Shown here: positions 7,913 to 16,016 of the stretch, piece by piece
Numbering within the stretch: position 1 is the first letter of the stretch
How the letters are laid out: each line of letters opens with the position of its first letter
Source of the DNA: an uncultured Solirubrobacteraceae bacterium
GTDB lineage: Bacteria > Actinomycetota > Thermoleophilia > Solirubrobacterales > Solirubrobacteraceae
Assembly: GCA_955652345.1 (NCBI GenBank)
Contig: CATPBV010000089.1
Span: forward strand, 1 to 32,683
Length of the DNA stretch: 32,683 bases
Direction of reading: 5' to 3'
The notes under the pieces: model-generated
What the model was told of the DNA's origin: nothing
The model's input: the letters and a program-made list of their open reading frames with translations, nothing else
The model's database searches: none
Program-made: the position numbers and the translations under genes

Positions 7913-9024
7913 GCGTGTCCGAGCGGCCGCCTTCGCTGTTCGCCGGCGTCGAGCCGCTCGAGGTGTTCGTCGACCTGCTCGCGGATATCGACACGGACAC
8001 GTCCTCGACGGAGTTCTACGACAAGATCTGCGAGGCGATCTGCCGGCTCACCACGATGCGCAGGGCGGCGATCTTCATGGCCGACGCCGCGCGCCGGAGG
8101 GTCAGGGCGGTCGGAGCGCACGGGATCTCCTTTGGCCAGCTCGCGCCGCTGCGCCCGACGCTGGTCGACACGCCGATCGCCCAGCGCGCGCTGCTCGAGG
8201 ACAAGGTCGTCGTGTCCGATCGCGTCGAGGACGCGGTTCCGGCGGAGTACGGGAAGATCCTCGGCCTCACCACGATCGTGTGCACTCCGATGAGCGCGGC
8301 CGGGCGTGCGTACGGGGTGATCTGCGCCGACCGCGGCGGCGGGCGGTTCGAGCTCTCAGACGGCGAGCGCCACCTCCTGTGGACACTCGGGAAGACCGCC
8401 GCCCTGGTCGCTACCGCGCGCAACGCAACCCGCCAGCAGGAGCGCGCCCGGCGTCTCGGAGAGCGGCTGGGGCTGGCGCGCGAGATCCACGAGCGGGTGC
8501 TTCAGCGACTGTTCGGCGTGTCGCTGGCGCTGAGCGCGGAGCAGCCGCTCGATCGGGAGGGGCGCGAACGCTGCCGGATCGAGATGGAGGAGGCGCTCGG
8601 CGATCTGCGACGGGCGCTCGAGCGCCCGCTTGCCCCGCTTCCGCGCGAGACGGGCACGACGCTCCACGCGGAGCTCGAGCGGATGCAGAGCACCTCCGAT
8701 GCGACGGTCGAGATCGATTGGCCGCGCGGGGTCAGCGTTCCCGGTGACCTCGAGCCGCTTGCGCAGTCGGTGCTCGCGGAGGCCAGGCGGAACATCACCA
8801 AGCACGCCGCGCCCTCGCTCGTGAAAGTGGCGGTCTCGCGAGACGCCGACACGTTCGCGCTCGAGGTTCGCAACGACGGGGCGCGAGACGGGGCTCCGGG
8901 CGCCGGCATGGGTCTCCGCCTGGCGGCGTTCGAGGCGCTTCAGCAGGGCGGCGTGGTGGAGTTCGGGCGCAGCGATCCCGACGCCTGGCGCGTCCGTCTC
9001 GTGGTGCCGCTCGGCCGGCCTTGA
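7909..9024 (+). CDS. Cytoplasmic GAF-domain sensor histidine kinase
   Basis: This encodes 371 residues with no membrane segment. Residues 20-170 form a GAF domain (FYDKICEAICRLTTMRRAAIFMAD through GVICADRG). A HisKA_3-type dimerisation helix follows, with the phosphoacceptor probably His194 in LAREIHERVLQRL. A HATPase domain ends the protein, with ARRNITKHA as the N-box and GAGMGLRL as a glycine-rich lid. It belongs to the NarL-partner class of kinases. The GAF domain may bind a small ligand, nucleotide, haem or flavin; none can be assigned from the sequence. Its ATG overlaps the fbiC stop and its stop overlaps the start of the response regulator, so the three are one transcription unit. Confidence 0.9.
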   Translation: MSVSERPPSLFAGVEPLEVFVDLLADIDTDTSSTEFYDKICEAICRLTTMRRAAIFMADAARRRVRAVGAHGISFGQLAPLRPTLVDTPIAQRALLEDKVVVSDRVEDAVPAEYGKILGLTTIVCTPMSAAGRAYGVICADRGGGRFELSDGERHLLWTLGKTAALVATARNATRQQERARRLGERLGLAREIHERVLQRLFGVSLALSAEQPLDREGRERCRIEMEEALGDLRRALERPLAPLPRETGTTLHAELERMQSTSDATVEIDWPRGVSVPGDLEPLAQSVLAEARRNITKHAAPSLVKVAVSRDADTFALEVRNDGARDGAPGAGMGLRLAAFEALQQGGVVEFGRSDPDAWRVRLVVPLGRP

Positions 9025-9629
9025 TGAGCGCCGAGCGGCGGCTTTCAGTTCTGGTCGTCGACGACCACGAGGTGGTGCACTGGGGCTTCCGCGTGCTCCT
9101 GGGCGAGCAGGCATGGGTTGAGCGCTGTCTCGCGGCCCGGACCGGAGCCGAGGCGCTCGAGCTGGTCCGCAGCTTCGAACCCGACGTCGCCTTGGTCGAC
9201 CTGTTCCTCGCGGGCGAATCGGGCGCCGAGCTGTGCGAATCGATCCGGAAGGCGTCGCCGTCGACCCGGGTACTGTTGATCTCGGGCGCGGGGAGGATGT
9301 CGCCGGCGGCCGCGCGGGCCGCCGGCGCGTCGGGATTCGTCTCCAAGGACGCCGGCGCCGCCGAGGTCGCGATGGCGGTCCGCCGGGTGGGGATGGGGAT
9401 GACCACGTTCGCGCCCAAGGCCGACCAGCCGTCGCCGCTTCTGTCCGAGCGGGAGCGGGAGGTGCTCGAGCTGATCGCCGCCGGCTCGACCAATCGCGAG
9501 ATCGCCGAGCGGCTGTACCTGTCTCCGCACACGGTCAAGGAGCACACGAGCGCGCTGTACCGCAAGCTGAACTCGCGCAACCGCGCTGAGGCCGTGCAAC
9601 GGGCGCAGCGAATCGGCCTGCTTGAGTAG
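9024..9629 (+). CDS. NarL/LuxR-family response regulator
   Basis: This encodes 201 residues. The receiver domain carries the acidic pair D13-D14 (VVDDHE), phosphoacceptor Asp59 (ALVDLFLAGE) and conserved Lys108 (GFVSKDAG). A LuxR-type helix-turn-helix follows at about 138-198 (LSEREREVLELIAAGSTNREIAERLYLS, then HTVKEHTSALYRKL). It is the natural partner of the kinase immediately upstream, whose stop overlaps its ATG in TGATG. Target genes are unknown; candidates include its own operon with fbiC and the flavodoxin-like gene 30 bases downstream. Confidence 0.92.
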   Translation: MSAERRLSVLVVDDHEVVHWGFRVLLGEQAWVERCLAARTGAEALELVRSFEPDVALVDLFLAGESGAELCESIRKASPSTRVLLISGAGRMSPAAARAAGASGFVSKDAGAAEVAMAVRRVGMGMTTFAPKADQPSPLLSEREREVLELIAAGSTNREIAERLYLSPHTVKEHTSALYRKLNSRNRAEAVQRAQRIGLLE

Positions 9630-9659
9630 CCTCCGGCCCTCAAACCAGAAAGGGGCACG

Positions 9660-10415
9660 ATGCCGAACGCATTGTCGGAAATGGACGAGCACCTGCTCGA
9701 AGAGTCGGAGTGGGACTTCTCGGACCTGCGCGCGCTCTACATCAACTGTTCTCTGAAGCGCTCGCCCGAGGTTTCCCACACCCAGGGGCTCGGCGACCGC
9801 TCGATCGCGATCATGGAGCGACTCGGCGTGTCGGTGAAGTCGATTCGCGCGATCGACCACGAGATCGCGACCGGCATCTACCCGGACATGACCGAGCATG
9901 GGTGGGAGCGCGACGAGTGGCCCGCGATCTACGAGGACGTGCTCGCGTCCGACATCCTCGTGCTGCTCGCGCCGATTTGGCTCGGCGAGAAGTCCTCGGT
10001 CTGCACGAAGGTGATCGAGCGGCTGTACGGGAACAGTCACCTGCTGAACGAGGCCGGCCAGTACGCCTACTACGGGCGCGTCGGCGGATGCATCATCACC
10101 GGCAACGAGGATGGCGCCAAGCACTGCGCGATGAACATCCTCTATTCACTCCAGCACCTCGGCTACGCGATCCCGCCGCAGGCCGATTCCGGGTGGTTGG
10201 GGGAAGCGGGGCCAGGGCCCAGCTACCTCGATCCCGGCTCAGGTGGCCCCGAGAACGACTTCACGAACCGAAATACGACGTTCCTCACCTGGAATCTGCT
10301 CCATCTCGCCCGGATGCTCAAGGACGCTGGAGGGTTCCCGGCACATGGGAACCAACGAGCGTTGTGGGACGCGGGCTGCCGCTTCGAATACGACAACCCC
10401 GAGCATCGGGTGTAG
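9660..10415 (+). CDS. Flavodoxin-like / NADPH-dependent FMN reductase family protein
   Basis: This encodes 251 residues with a flavodoxin-like fold. LRALYINCSLKRSPEVSHT is the phosphate-binding first strand and loop of the FMN site. SDILVLLAPIWLGEKSS is the typical second flavin-contacting loop, and GGCIITGNEDG the third strand. Relatives are NAD(P)H:quinone or FMN reductases and iron-sulfur flavoproteins; the substrate is not evident. A good ribosome binding site, AAAGGGG, lies 4 bases before the ATG. The gene follows the response regulator by 30 bases, so it may be cotranscribed with it, and it converges with the Rieske-ThDP gene with 19 bases between the stops. Confidence 0.82.
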   Translation: MPNALSEMDEHLLEESEWDFSDLRALYINCSLKRSPEVSHTQGLGDRSIAIMERLGVSVKSIRAIDHEIATGIYPDMTEHGWERDEWPAIYEDVLASDILVLLAPIWLGEKSSVCTKVIERLYGNSHLLNEAGQYAYYGRVGGCIITGNEDGAKHCAMNILYSLQHLGYAIPPQADSGWLGEAGPGPSYLDPGSGGPENDFTNRNTTFLTWNLLHLARMLKDAGGFPAHGNQRALWDAGCRFEYDNPEHRV

Positions 10416-10434
10416 GGAGAAAAATGGACCAGCC

Positions 10435-12387
10435 CTAGATGAGGTCAGGATCGCACATGACTTCGACCAGCGCCGGCCCTCGATAAGCGGCGGCTTCCCC
10501 GAGCGCCTCGTCGAGCTGCTCCGGTCGCTTCACCCGGATCCCCAAGGCCCCGCAGATCTCCGCGTACTTGGAGAAGTCGGGGTTGTGCAGCGACGTCTGC
10601 CAGACGTCCCAATCGCCGGCGCGCTGCTCCTTCGAGATCTTGCCGAGCTGGCCGTTGTTGAGTAGCACGTGGGTGATATTCATGCGGTGCTTAACGGCTG
10701 TCAGTACCTCCGCCATGTACTGGGCGAAGCCGCCGTCGCCCGTGACCGCGTAGATCGGCCGCTCCGGGGACGCCGCCCACGCACCGATCGCCGCCGGGTA
10801 GCCGAACCCGATCGACCCGAGGTACCCGGACATCAGCACCGACTGGCTCCCGCGGCACTCGAAGTAGCGGCCGAACGAGTATGCGTGGTTGCCGACATCG
10901 ACCGCGATCACGGCATCCTCAGGCACGTGCCGGCCGAGCGCCGCGAACACAGCCGCCGAGCTGACCCCGCATCCCCGGTCGTCCCGTGCCCGGCTTGCCT
11001 TCTCGGCCCGCCAGATCGCCCAGCGCTCGGCGACCTCGACCCGCTGGTCGACGCGATCCATCGGCGGGTCGCCGAGGAGCGAACAGAAGCGCTCGAGCAC
11101 GACGCCGATCTCACCCCACACCGGCACCGTCACGGGATGGAACTTGCCGAGCTGAAGCGGATCGACGTCGACCTGGATGATCGGCTTGCCCGCATAGATG
11201 CCGGTGTGGTTCGAGAACGAGGCGCCGAGCACCACGAGCAGGTCGGACTCGTTCATCAGCCAGCTCGCCACCGGCGTGCCGCTGCGTCCGAGGACGCCGC
11301 ACGCGAGCGGGTGGTCGTCGGGGATCTGGCCCTTGGCCTTGAAGGTGGTGATGACCGGCGCGTCCAGCCGTTCCGCGAACGAGATCGCCTCGTCACGGTG
11401 AAAGCGCGCACCGTGGCCGAGGATCAGCACCGGTCGCTTCGCCGCCGCGAGAAGCTCGACGGCCCGCGCTACCGCGTCGTCGGGCGGCGAGATCTCGAGC
11501 GATGTGATCCTGCCCTCGGGCCCCGAAGCCTCACCCGCCGCCGGCAGCGTCTGGACCTCGTCCGGGAAGATCAGGTGTGCGGGGCCCTGCTGGAGGATCG
11601 CGTGCTTACAGGCGAGCGTCATCAGCTCGGCGTGCTTGGAGCTCTCGAGCACCGTCTGCGTCCAGCGCGCAACCTTGCCGAACGCCGCTGAGAGATCGAC
11701 CTCCTGGAAGGCGCCCGGGCCGAGCACCTGGGTGTCGACCTGTCCGGTCAGGGCGATCACGGGCGCGCGGTCGACGTTGGCGTCCCACAGCCCGGTCAGC
11801 AGGTTGGTGGCCCCGGGACCCGCGATCGTCAGGCAAGCGGCGGGACGCCCGGTCAGCTTGCCGTACGCGGAGGCGGCGAACGCCGCGGCTCCCTCATGGC
11901 GAATCCCGATGTACGTAAGCGCACCCGCCTCCTCCTGGCGCCGGAGCGCGTCGGCGAGGCCGAGGTTCGAGTGGCCGACCATCCCGAACACATGCCTGAC
12001 GCCCCAATTCACCATCGTCTGCGCCATCACGTCGCTGACCGTCGTGGCGTGCGGCCGGTCGGGCTCGACGCCGACGTAGATGCCGTCCTCGCGGATGTCG
12101 ATCGGGAAGGTGGGGACGCTGTCGCCGAACGGTGAGCTCCCGTCCAGCGGGCAGTAGTCGTAGCCGTGCCAGGGGCAGCGCAGCATCCCCTTCTCGATCG
12201 AGCCCTCGCCGAGCGGCCCGCCCTGATGCGGGCAGCGGTTCGAGAGCGCCGCGTAGCGGCCGTCGAAGTGGGTCAGCGCGAAGCTGTGCCGCCCGGCGGT
12301 CACGGTCTTGACGCGTCCTTCGGGCAGCTCGTCGGCGGCGAGCACGTGGTGCCAGATCAGTCCGTTGCTGGGGCTAGATTGCGACAT
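10435..12387 (-). CDS. Rieske [2Fe-2S] domain fused to a ThDP-dependent pyruvate oxidase/acetolactate synthase-like enzyme
   Basis: This 650-residue protein is a clear two-part fusion. Residues 10-108 are a Rieske ferredoxin-type domain with C52-P-H54 and C71-PW-H74 as cluster ligands. Residues 112-650 are a complete thiamine diphosphate enzyme of the pyruvate oxidase/acetolactate synthase superfamily: catalytic Glu165 in RHEGAAAF, the central domain (VLILGHGARFHRDE), and the ThDP/Mg motif GDGG at 550-553 with NN at 577-578. Relatives decarboxylate 2-oxo acids; the Rieske domain suggests electrons pass to or from an outside partner, which is inference. The ATG at 12387 is favoured because the 19 upstream codons look non-coding. 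It is divergent from the antiporter gene. Confidence 0.88.
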   Translation of the reverse strand: MSQSSPSNGLIWHHVLAADELPEGRVKTVTAGRHSFALTHFDGRYAALSNRCPHQGGPLGEGSIEKGMLRCPWHGYDYCPLDGSSPFGDSVPTFPIDIREDGIYVGVEPDRPHATTVSDVMAQTMVNWGVRHVFGMVGHSNLGLADALRRQEEAGALTYIGIRHEGAAAFAASAYGKLTGRPAACLTIAGPGATNLLTGLWDANVDRAPVIALTGQVDTQVLGPGAFQEVDLSAAFGKVARWTQTVLESSKHAELMTLACKHAILQQGPAHLIFPDEVQTLPAAGEASGPEGRITSLEISPPDDAVARAVELLAAAKRPVLILGHGARFHRDEAISFAERLDAPVITTFKAKGQIPDDHPLACGVLGRSGTPVASWLMNESDLLVVLGASFSNHTGIYAGKPIIQVDVDPLQLGKFHPVTVPVWGEIGVVLERFCSLLGDPPMDRVDQRVEVAERWAIWRAEKASRARDDRGCGVSSAAVFAALGRHVPEDAVIAVDVGNHAYSFGRYFECRGSQSVLMSGYLGSIGFGYPAAIGAWAASPERPIYAVTGDGGFAQYMAEVLTAVKHRMNITHVLLNNGQLGKISKEQRAGDWDVWQTSLHNPDFSKYAEICGALGIRVKRPEQLDEALGEAAAYRGPALVEVMCDPDLI

Positions 12388-12429
12388 TAATAGGCCTGTT
12401 AGGAAAGCGCGGTCAGACTGGTAATCGGC

Positions 12430-13710
12430 GTGAGCGCCATCCACTTTACGAATCTGTTAATCGTCGTGGCACTCGCGTTCGCGGCCCCGTTCGTGCTGGG
12501 ACTGGCGCCGCGGCTGAGGCTGCCCGCGGTGGTGCTCGAGATCGTCGCCGGGATCGTGGTGGGTCCGTCCGGCCTCGGCTGGGTCAAGATCGATGAGCCG
12601 GTCGAGATTCTCTCGTTGCTGGGGCTCTCGTTCCTGCTGTTCCTCGCGGGGACCGAGATCGACATCCGTCGGCTGAAAGGGCAGACGCTGCGGTTGACGG
12701 CGCTGGGGTACCTCGTGTCGCTGGTGATCGGCGTCGGCGCGGGCCTCGCGTTTCACGCCGCGGGCCTGGTGCGCTCGCCGCTGTTGATCGCGATCGTGCT
12801 CGCTTCGACCTCGCTCGGTGTGATCGTGCCGGTGCTGAAGGACTCGGGCAACGTCACCTCGAGCTTCGGCCAGCTCGTGATTGCGGCCGCGTCGATCGCC
12901 GACTTCGGCGCGATCATCCTGCTGACGCTGTTCTTCTCCGGTCAGCATTCGACCGGCACCGCCGGGAAGCTGATCCTGCTCGGGCTGTTCGCAGCGCTGG
13001 TGGCGGCCGCGGGCCTGGCGATCAAGGGGCTCGAGCGGTCTTTGCGGCTGGGGTCGGTGCTGATCTCCCTACAGGACACGACCGCGCAGATCAGGGTGCG
13101 TGGCGCCTTCGTGCTGCTGGTCGCGTTCGTCGCGCTCGCGGAGCAGGTGGGCTTCGAGACGATTCTCGGCGCGTTCGCCGCCGGGGCGCTCCTGTCCCTG
13201 ATCGACCGCGATGAGGCGATGACGCATCCGCAGCTCCGGCTGAAGCTGGAGGCCGCCGGGTTCGGCTTCTTCATCCCGGTGTTCTTCATCGCGAGCGGCC
13301 TGCGGTTCGATCTGAACGCGCTGTTCTCGAGCGCCTCGACGGTCGCGCGGGTGCCGCTGTTCCTGCTCGCGCTGGTCGCCGTCAGGGCGGTGCCGGCGTT
13401 GCTGTACGGGCGCCTGCTCCCGCGTGGCCAGCAGGTTGCCGCGGGGCTGCTCCAGGCGACCTCGTTGCCGTTTATCGTGACCGCCGCGATGATCGGCCTC
13501 CAGCTCAGGGTCGTCTCGAGCCCGACTGCGGCCGGTCTGATCGCCGCCGGGATGCTGTCGGTGATCCTGTTCCCGCTTGCGGGCCTGGCGATCCTCCGAC
13601 GCGGCGAAGCCGACGATCGCCGCACGACGGCGATGCCCACTCCGGCAACTCCGGTCCTCGGTGTCGAGGACCGCGCGCTGTGCCGGGACGCTCTCGGGAT
13701 GGCGCGGTGA
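12430..13710 (+). CDS. Kef-type monovalent cation/proton antiporter (CPA2 family)
   Basis: This encodes 426 residues, almost all hydrophobic, with about 12 membrane helices. LPAVVLEIVAGIVVGPSGLGWV near the N-terminus and FLLFLAGTEIDI are typical of the Na+/H+ or K+/H+ exchanger domain of KefB/KefC and relatives. The C-terminus ends soon after the last helix, so the TrkA-N nucleotide-binding domain of KefB/KefC is absent. The start is GTG at 12430; no strong ribosome binding site is visible. The stop overlaps the next GTG start (GTGA), so the downstream unknown gene is coupled to it. Ion specificity cannot be read from the sequence. Confidence 0.9.
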   Translation: MSAIHFTNLLIVVALAFAAPFVLGLAPRLRLPAVVLEIVAGIVVGPSGLGWVKIDEPVEILSLLGLSFLLFLAGTEIDIRRLKGQTLRLTALGYLVSLVIGVGAGLAFHAAGLVRSPLLIAIVLASTSLGVIVPVLKDSGNVTSSFGQLVIAAASIADFGAIILLTLFFSGQHSTGTAGKLILLGLFAALVAAAGLAIKGLERSLRLGSVLISLQDTTAQIRVRGAFVLLVAFVALAEQVGFETILGAFAAGALLSLIDRDEAMTHPQLRLKLEAAGFGFFIPVFFIASGLRFDLNALFSSASTVARVPLFLLALVAVRAVPALLYGRLLPRGQQVAAGLLQATSLPFIVTAAMIGLQLRVVSSPTAAGLIAAGMLSVILFPLAGLAILRRGEADDRRTTAMPTPATPVLGVEDRALCRDALGMAR

Positions 13711-14645
13711 ACAATCCCGGTGCCGAAGCATTCGAGCGGCTCGACGGCCGCTACGAGACGCGGGTGCTGGAGCCATCCCCGCCGGCCGTTGCCGAAGGCC
13801 CATGGTTTGCCGACGATCCAGTCGCCCGCGGCGAGGTTCCCGCCGGGCGGCGGGTCGTTTCGCCGGTGCCTACGGGCGACGTCAGCTGGGAGGAGCTGGC
13901 GGCCGGCGACGAGGGGCTGCGAGAGTGGTGTGCCGAGCGCTGGCTGGCCGGGTTTCGACGGCTCCGGCCTGCTCCGGCCACGCTCGTCGACACCCGGTTG
14001 GGGCTCCATCGCGTCGCCGAGCAGGTGATCTCGCCCGCGCGCCGGCACGCCAACACGAAGATCGCCCTTCGCTACACCCGCGGCGGCTTCGGCACCCCCT
14101 TCTTCGGTGACGACGTGCAGGTGCGAGTGCTTGCCGACGATCTGATCGTCGAGCAGGCGGGCACCGAGCGCAGCGCAAAGATCTCGACGCTCGCGGCGGC
14201 GGCCGAGCACATCGGCCGCAAGCTCCTCCCGGATGACGTCGAGCTGGACGACGAGCCGCTCGAAGTTGATCCAGACGCTTCGCGCTTCCTCGGTGACTGG
14301 TACGGGTTCGCCTGCAACGTGCTCGAGACGCTCCGTGCGCAGGCGGGAGAGGCTGCTGATCCATCGCGCGTCCAGCTGTGGGCCGAGCACTTCGACCTGG
14401 CGGTGGAGCTCGGGCGAGAGGACGCCGGCCAGCGCGCCGGGTACGGCCTCTCGCCGGGAGACGAGCATCACCCGGAGCCGTACGCATATGTCGTCCCGTG
14501 GGTTGCCCCCACCCCTGGCGAGCTGTGGCAGGCAACCGGGTTCCCCGGTGCGGAACTGTCATACGCCGAGTTGCTCGACGCCGCCGATCAGCGGGCGCTC
14601 GTGCTCCAGTTCCTCAGTGAGCGGTTCGCGGCGCTGACCGGGTGA
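13707..14645 (+). CDS. Conserved-looking actinobacterial protein of unknown function
   Basis: This encodes 312 residues, soluble and acidic, with no signal peptide. The N-terminal third is rich in Pro and Trp (ERLDGRYETRVLEPSPPAV, then EGPWFADDPVA). The middle (ARRHANTKIALRYTRGGFGTPFFGDDVQVRVLADDLIV) reads like a compact alpha/beta domain. The C-terminus (HPEPYAYVVPWVAPTPGELWQATGFPGA) has features typical of a folded enzyme-like tail, but I recognise no catalytic motif. The GTG start at 13707 overlaps the stop of the antiporter gene by 4 bases, so the two are translationally coupled. The coding pattern is uniform through the frame, which supports a real gene. Confidence 0.75.
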   Translation: MNNPGAEAFERLDGRYETRVLEPSPPAVAEGPWFADDPVARGEVPAGRRVVSPVPTGDVSWEELAAGDEGLREWCAERWLAGFRRLRPAPATLVDTRLGLHRVAEQVISPARRHANTKIALRYTRGGFGTPFFGDDVQVRVLADDLIVEQAGTERSAKISTLAAAAEHIGRKLLPDDVELDDEPLEVDPDASRFLGDWYGFACNVLETLRAQAGEAADPSRVQLWAEHFDLAVELGREDAGQRAGYGLSPGDEHHPEPYAYVVPWVAPTPGELWQATGFPGAELSYAELLDAADQRALVLQFLSERFAALTG

Positions 14646-14682
14646 ACTTGCGCGGCCATGCGGCGGCGCCTATCGTGCCGCC

Positions 14683-15579
14683 ATCGCCGATCTCGCCCAA
14701 GCGCTGCGTGGCAAGCGTGTTCTGATCACCGGCCCTGGCCGGGGGATCGGAGCGGCGCTCGCGCTCGAGCTTGCGCGTTACGAGGCGCGTCTCGCACTCG
14801 TCGGTCTGGAGCCTCAGGCGCTGGCCGAGGTGGCCGAGCGCTGCGGCGAAGGAACGTTCGTCGCCGAGTGCGATGTGTCCGACAGTGACCAGATCACCGC
14901 CGCGGTCGATGCCGCGGCGGAGGCGCTTGGCGGCCTCGACGTGGTGGTGGCCAACGCCGGCATCGCGACCGGCGGTCCGCTTCGCTACCAGGACATCCGC
15001 TCGTGGGAGCGGGTGATCGAGATCAACCTGCTCGGCGTGATGTACACCGATCGGGCTGCGCTGCCGCATCTCGAGCGCAGCCGCGGGTACCTGCTGAACG
15101 TTTCGTCGTCGGCCGCTGCGCTGCGTGGGGCTGGGCTGAGCGCGTACTGCGCGGCAAAGGCGGGCGTCGAGGCGCTCAGCGATTGCCTTCGGATCGAGGC
15201 TCGGTCAGCGGGGGTGGCGGTCGGCGTCGCCTACTTCCTGTTCCTCGACACCGACATGGTCAGGGATGGAGAGCGGGAGATGCCGGCTTTTCAGCGCGTC
15301 AAGGACAGCCTGCCCCGGGCGTTGGGGCGCACCTACCCGCTGGCTCCGGCAATCGACCAGCTGGTCGAGGCGATCGAGGGCCGGAAGCGGCGCGTCGCCT
15401 ACCCGAGGTGGGTTCTGCCGCTGTTGTCGCTGCGTCAGCTGTTTGCCTCCACCATCGTGGAGCGCTTCTCGGCTCGGAGCGCCGCGGACGGGATCGAGGA
15501 GTACCGGCAGATCGCCGAGCACGGCGGCGCGGGTGCCGCCTCCGCGAGCGAGCGCACGCGCCAAGTGGCCGGGCTCTAG
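14683..15579 (+). CDS. Short-chain dehydrogenase/reductase, start codon uncertain
   Basis: The frame encodes a full SDR of about 298 residues: cofactor loop TGPGRGIG, VVANAGIA, NVSSSAAA, and active-site YCAAK. It probably uses NAD(P)H; the substrate is unknown. The start is a puzzle. The frame opens after a TGA at 14635-14637 and holds no ATG, GTG or TTG until GTG at 14830, which would delete the Rossmann nucleotide-binding motif. ATC at 14683 lies 6 bases after TATCGT, the same layout seen before other genes here; CTG at 14704 is another option. The gene may be coupled to the gene ending at 14645. Its 3' end overlaps the opposite glyoxalase-fold gene by 4 bases. Confidence 0.82.
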   Translation: MADLAQALRGKRVLITGPGRGIGAALALELARYEARLALVGLEPQALAEVAERCGEGTFVAECDVSDSDQITAAVDAAAEALGGLDVVVANAGIATGGPLRYQDIRSWERVIEINLLGVMYTDRAALPHLERSRGYLLNVSSSAAALRGAGLSAYCAAKAGVEALSDCLRIEARSAGVAVGVAYFLFLDTDMVRDGEREMPAFQRVKDSLPRALGRTYPLAPAIDQLVEAIEGRKRRVAYPRWVLPLLSLRQLFASTIVERFSARSAADGIEEYRQIAEHGGAGAASASERTRQVAGL

Positions 15580-16016
15580 CCGAGTCCCTTCTGGCGTAGC
15601 TCTCGGCTGGCCGAGTCGCTCTTCGGCAGCTCGCCGAGGCCCATGCCCCTTAGAACCGTCGGCGCCTTCGTGAACTGGATCTCGCGGTAGTCGACGACCT
15701 GCACGTTGTTGCCCCACGGGTCGTGAAAGTCGAGGGATCCAGAGGCAGCTACCGGGACGTCGGCCTCGCGCAGGGCCGCGCGCACCGCCTCCTTGTCGTC
15801 GACGACCAGCCCGAAGTGCCTGGCCGAGTCGGGCGGCTGTGATCTTCCGGCGGAGAGCGCGATGAACTGGTCGCCCATGTCGATGAACGCCATGCGCCGT
15901 CCGATCCGGCCCCGCAGCTCGAACTCGAAGAAGCGGCGATACCAGGCGATCGCCTCGTCGATGTCCCCGACTTCGAGGGCGACGTGGTTGATCCCGACGA
16001 GCCGTGCCGCGCTCAT
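15576..16016 (-). CDS. Glyoxalase/bleomycin-resistance/dioxygenase superfamily protein
   Basis: This encodes 146 residues of the vicinal oxygen chelate fold. The two beta-alpha-beta modules are visible as INHVALEVGDIDEAIAWYRRFF with MAFIDMGDQFIAL, and then HFGLVVDDKEAVRAAL with GSLDFHDPWGNNVQVVDY. His near residue 11, His near 68 and other acidic residues may bind a metal, as in dioxygenases and glyoxalases. Substrate and reaction are unknown. The ATG at 16016 overlaps the stop of the upstream SDR gene (ATGA), so the two are one operon. The 3' end shares CTAG with the convergent SDR gene. Confidence 0.85.
   Translation of the reverse strand: MSAARLVGINHVALEVGDIDEAIAWYRRFFEFELRGRIGRRMAFIDMGDQFIALSAGRSQPPDSARHFGLVVDDKEAVRAALREADVPVAASGSLDFHDPWGNNVQVVDYREIQFTKAPTVLRGMGLGELPKSDSASRELRQKGLG

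Noticed and set aside
10424..10438. ATG followed by three codons and a stop after a purine-rich tract
   Set aside because: Four codons cannot be called a gene; nothing suggests a leader peptide because the next plus-strand gene is far away.
9660..12387. Flavodoxin-like gene and Rieske-ThDP gene as one operon
   Set aside because: They are convergent, so they cannot share a message; any partnership is only suggested by closeness.
14658..14888. Plus-strand ATG frame ahead of the SDR gene
   Set aside because: It encodes an Arg/Cys-rich sequence with no domain and is out of frame with the SDR motifs.
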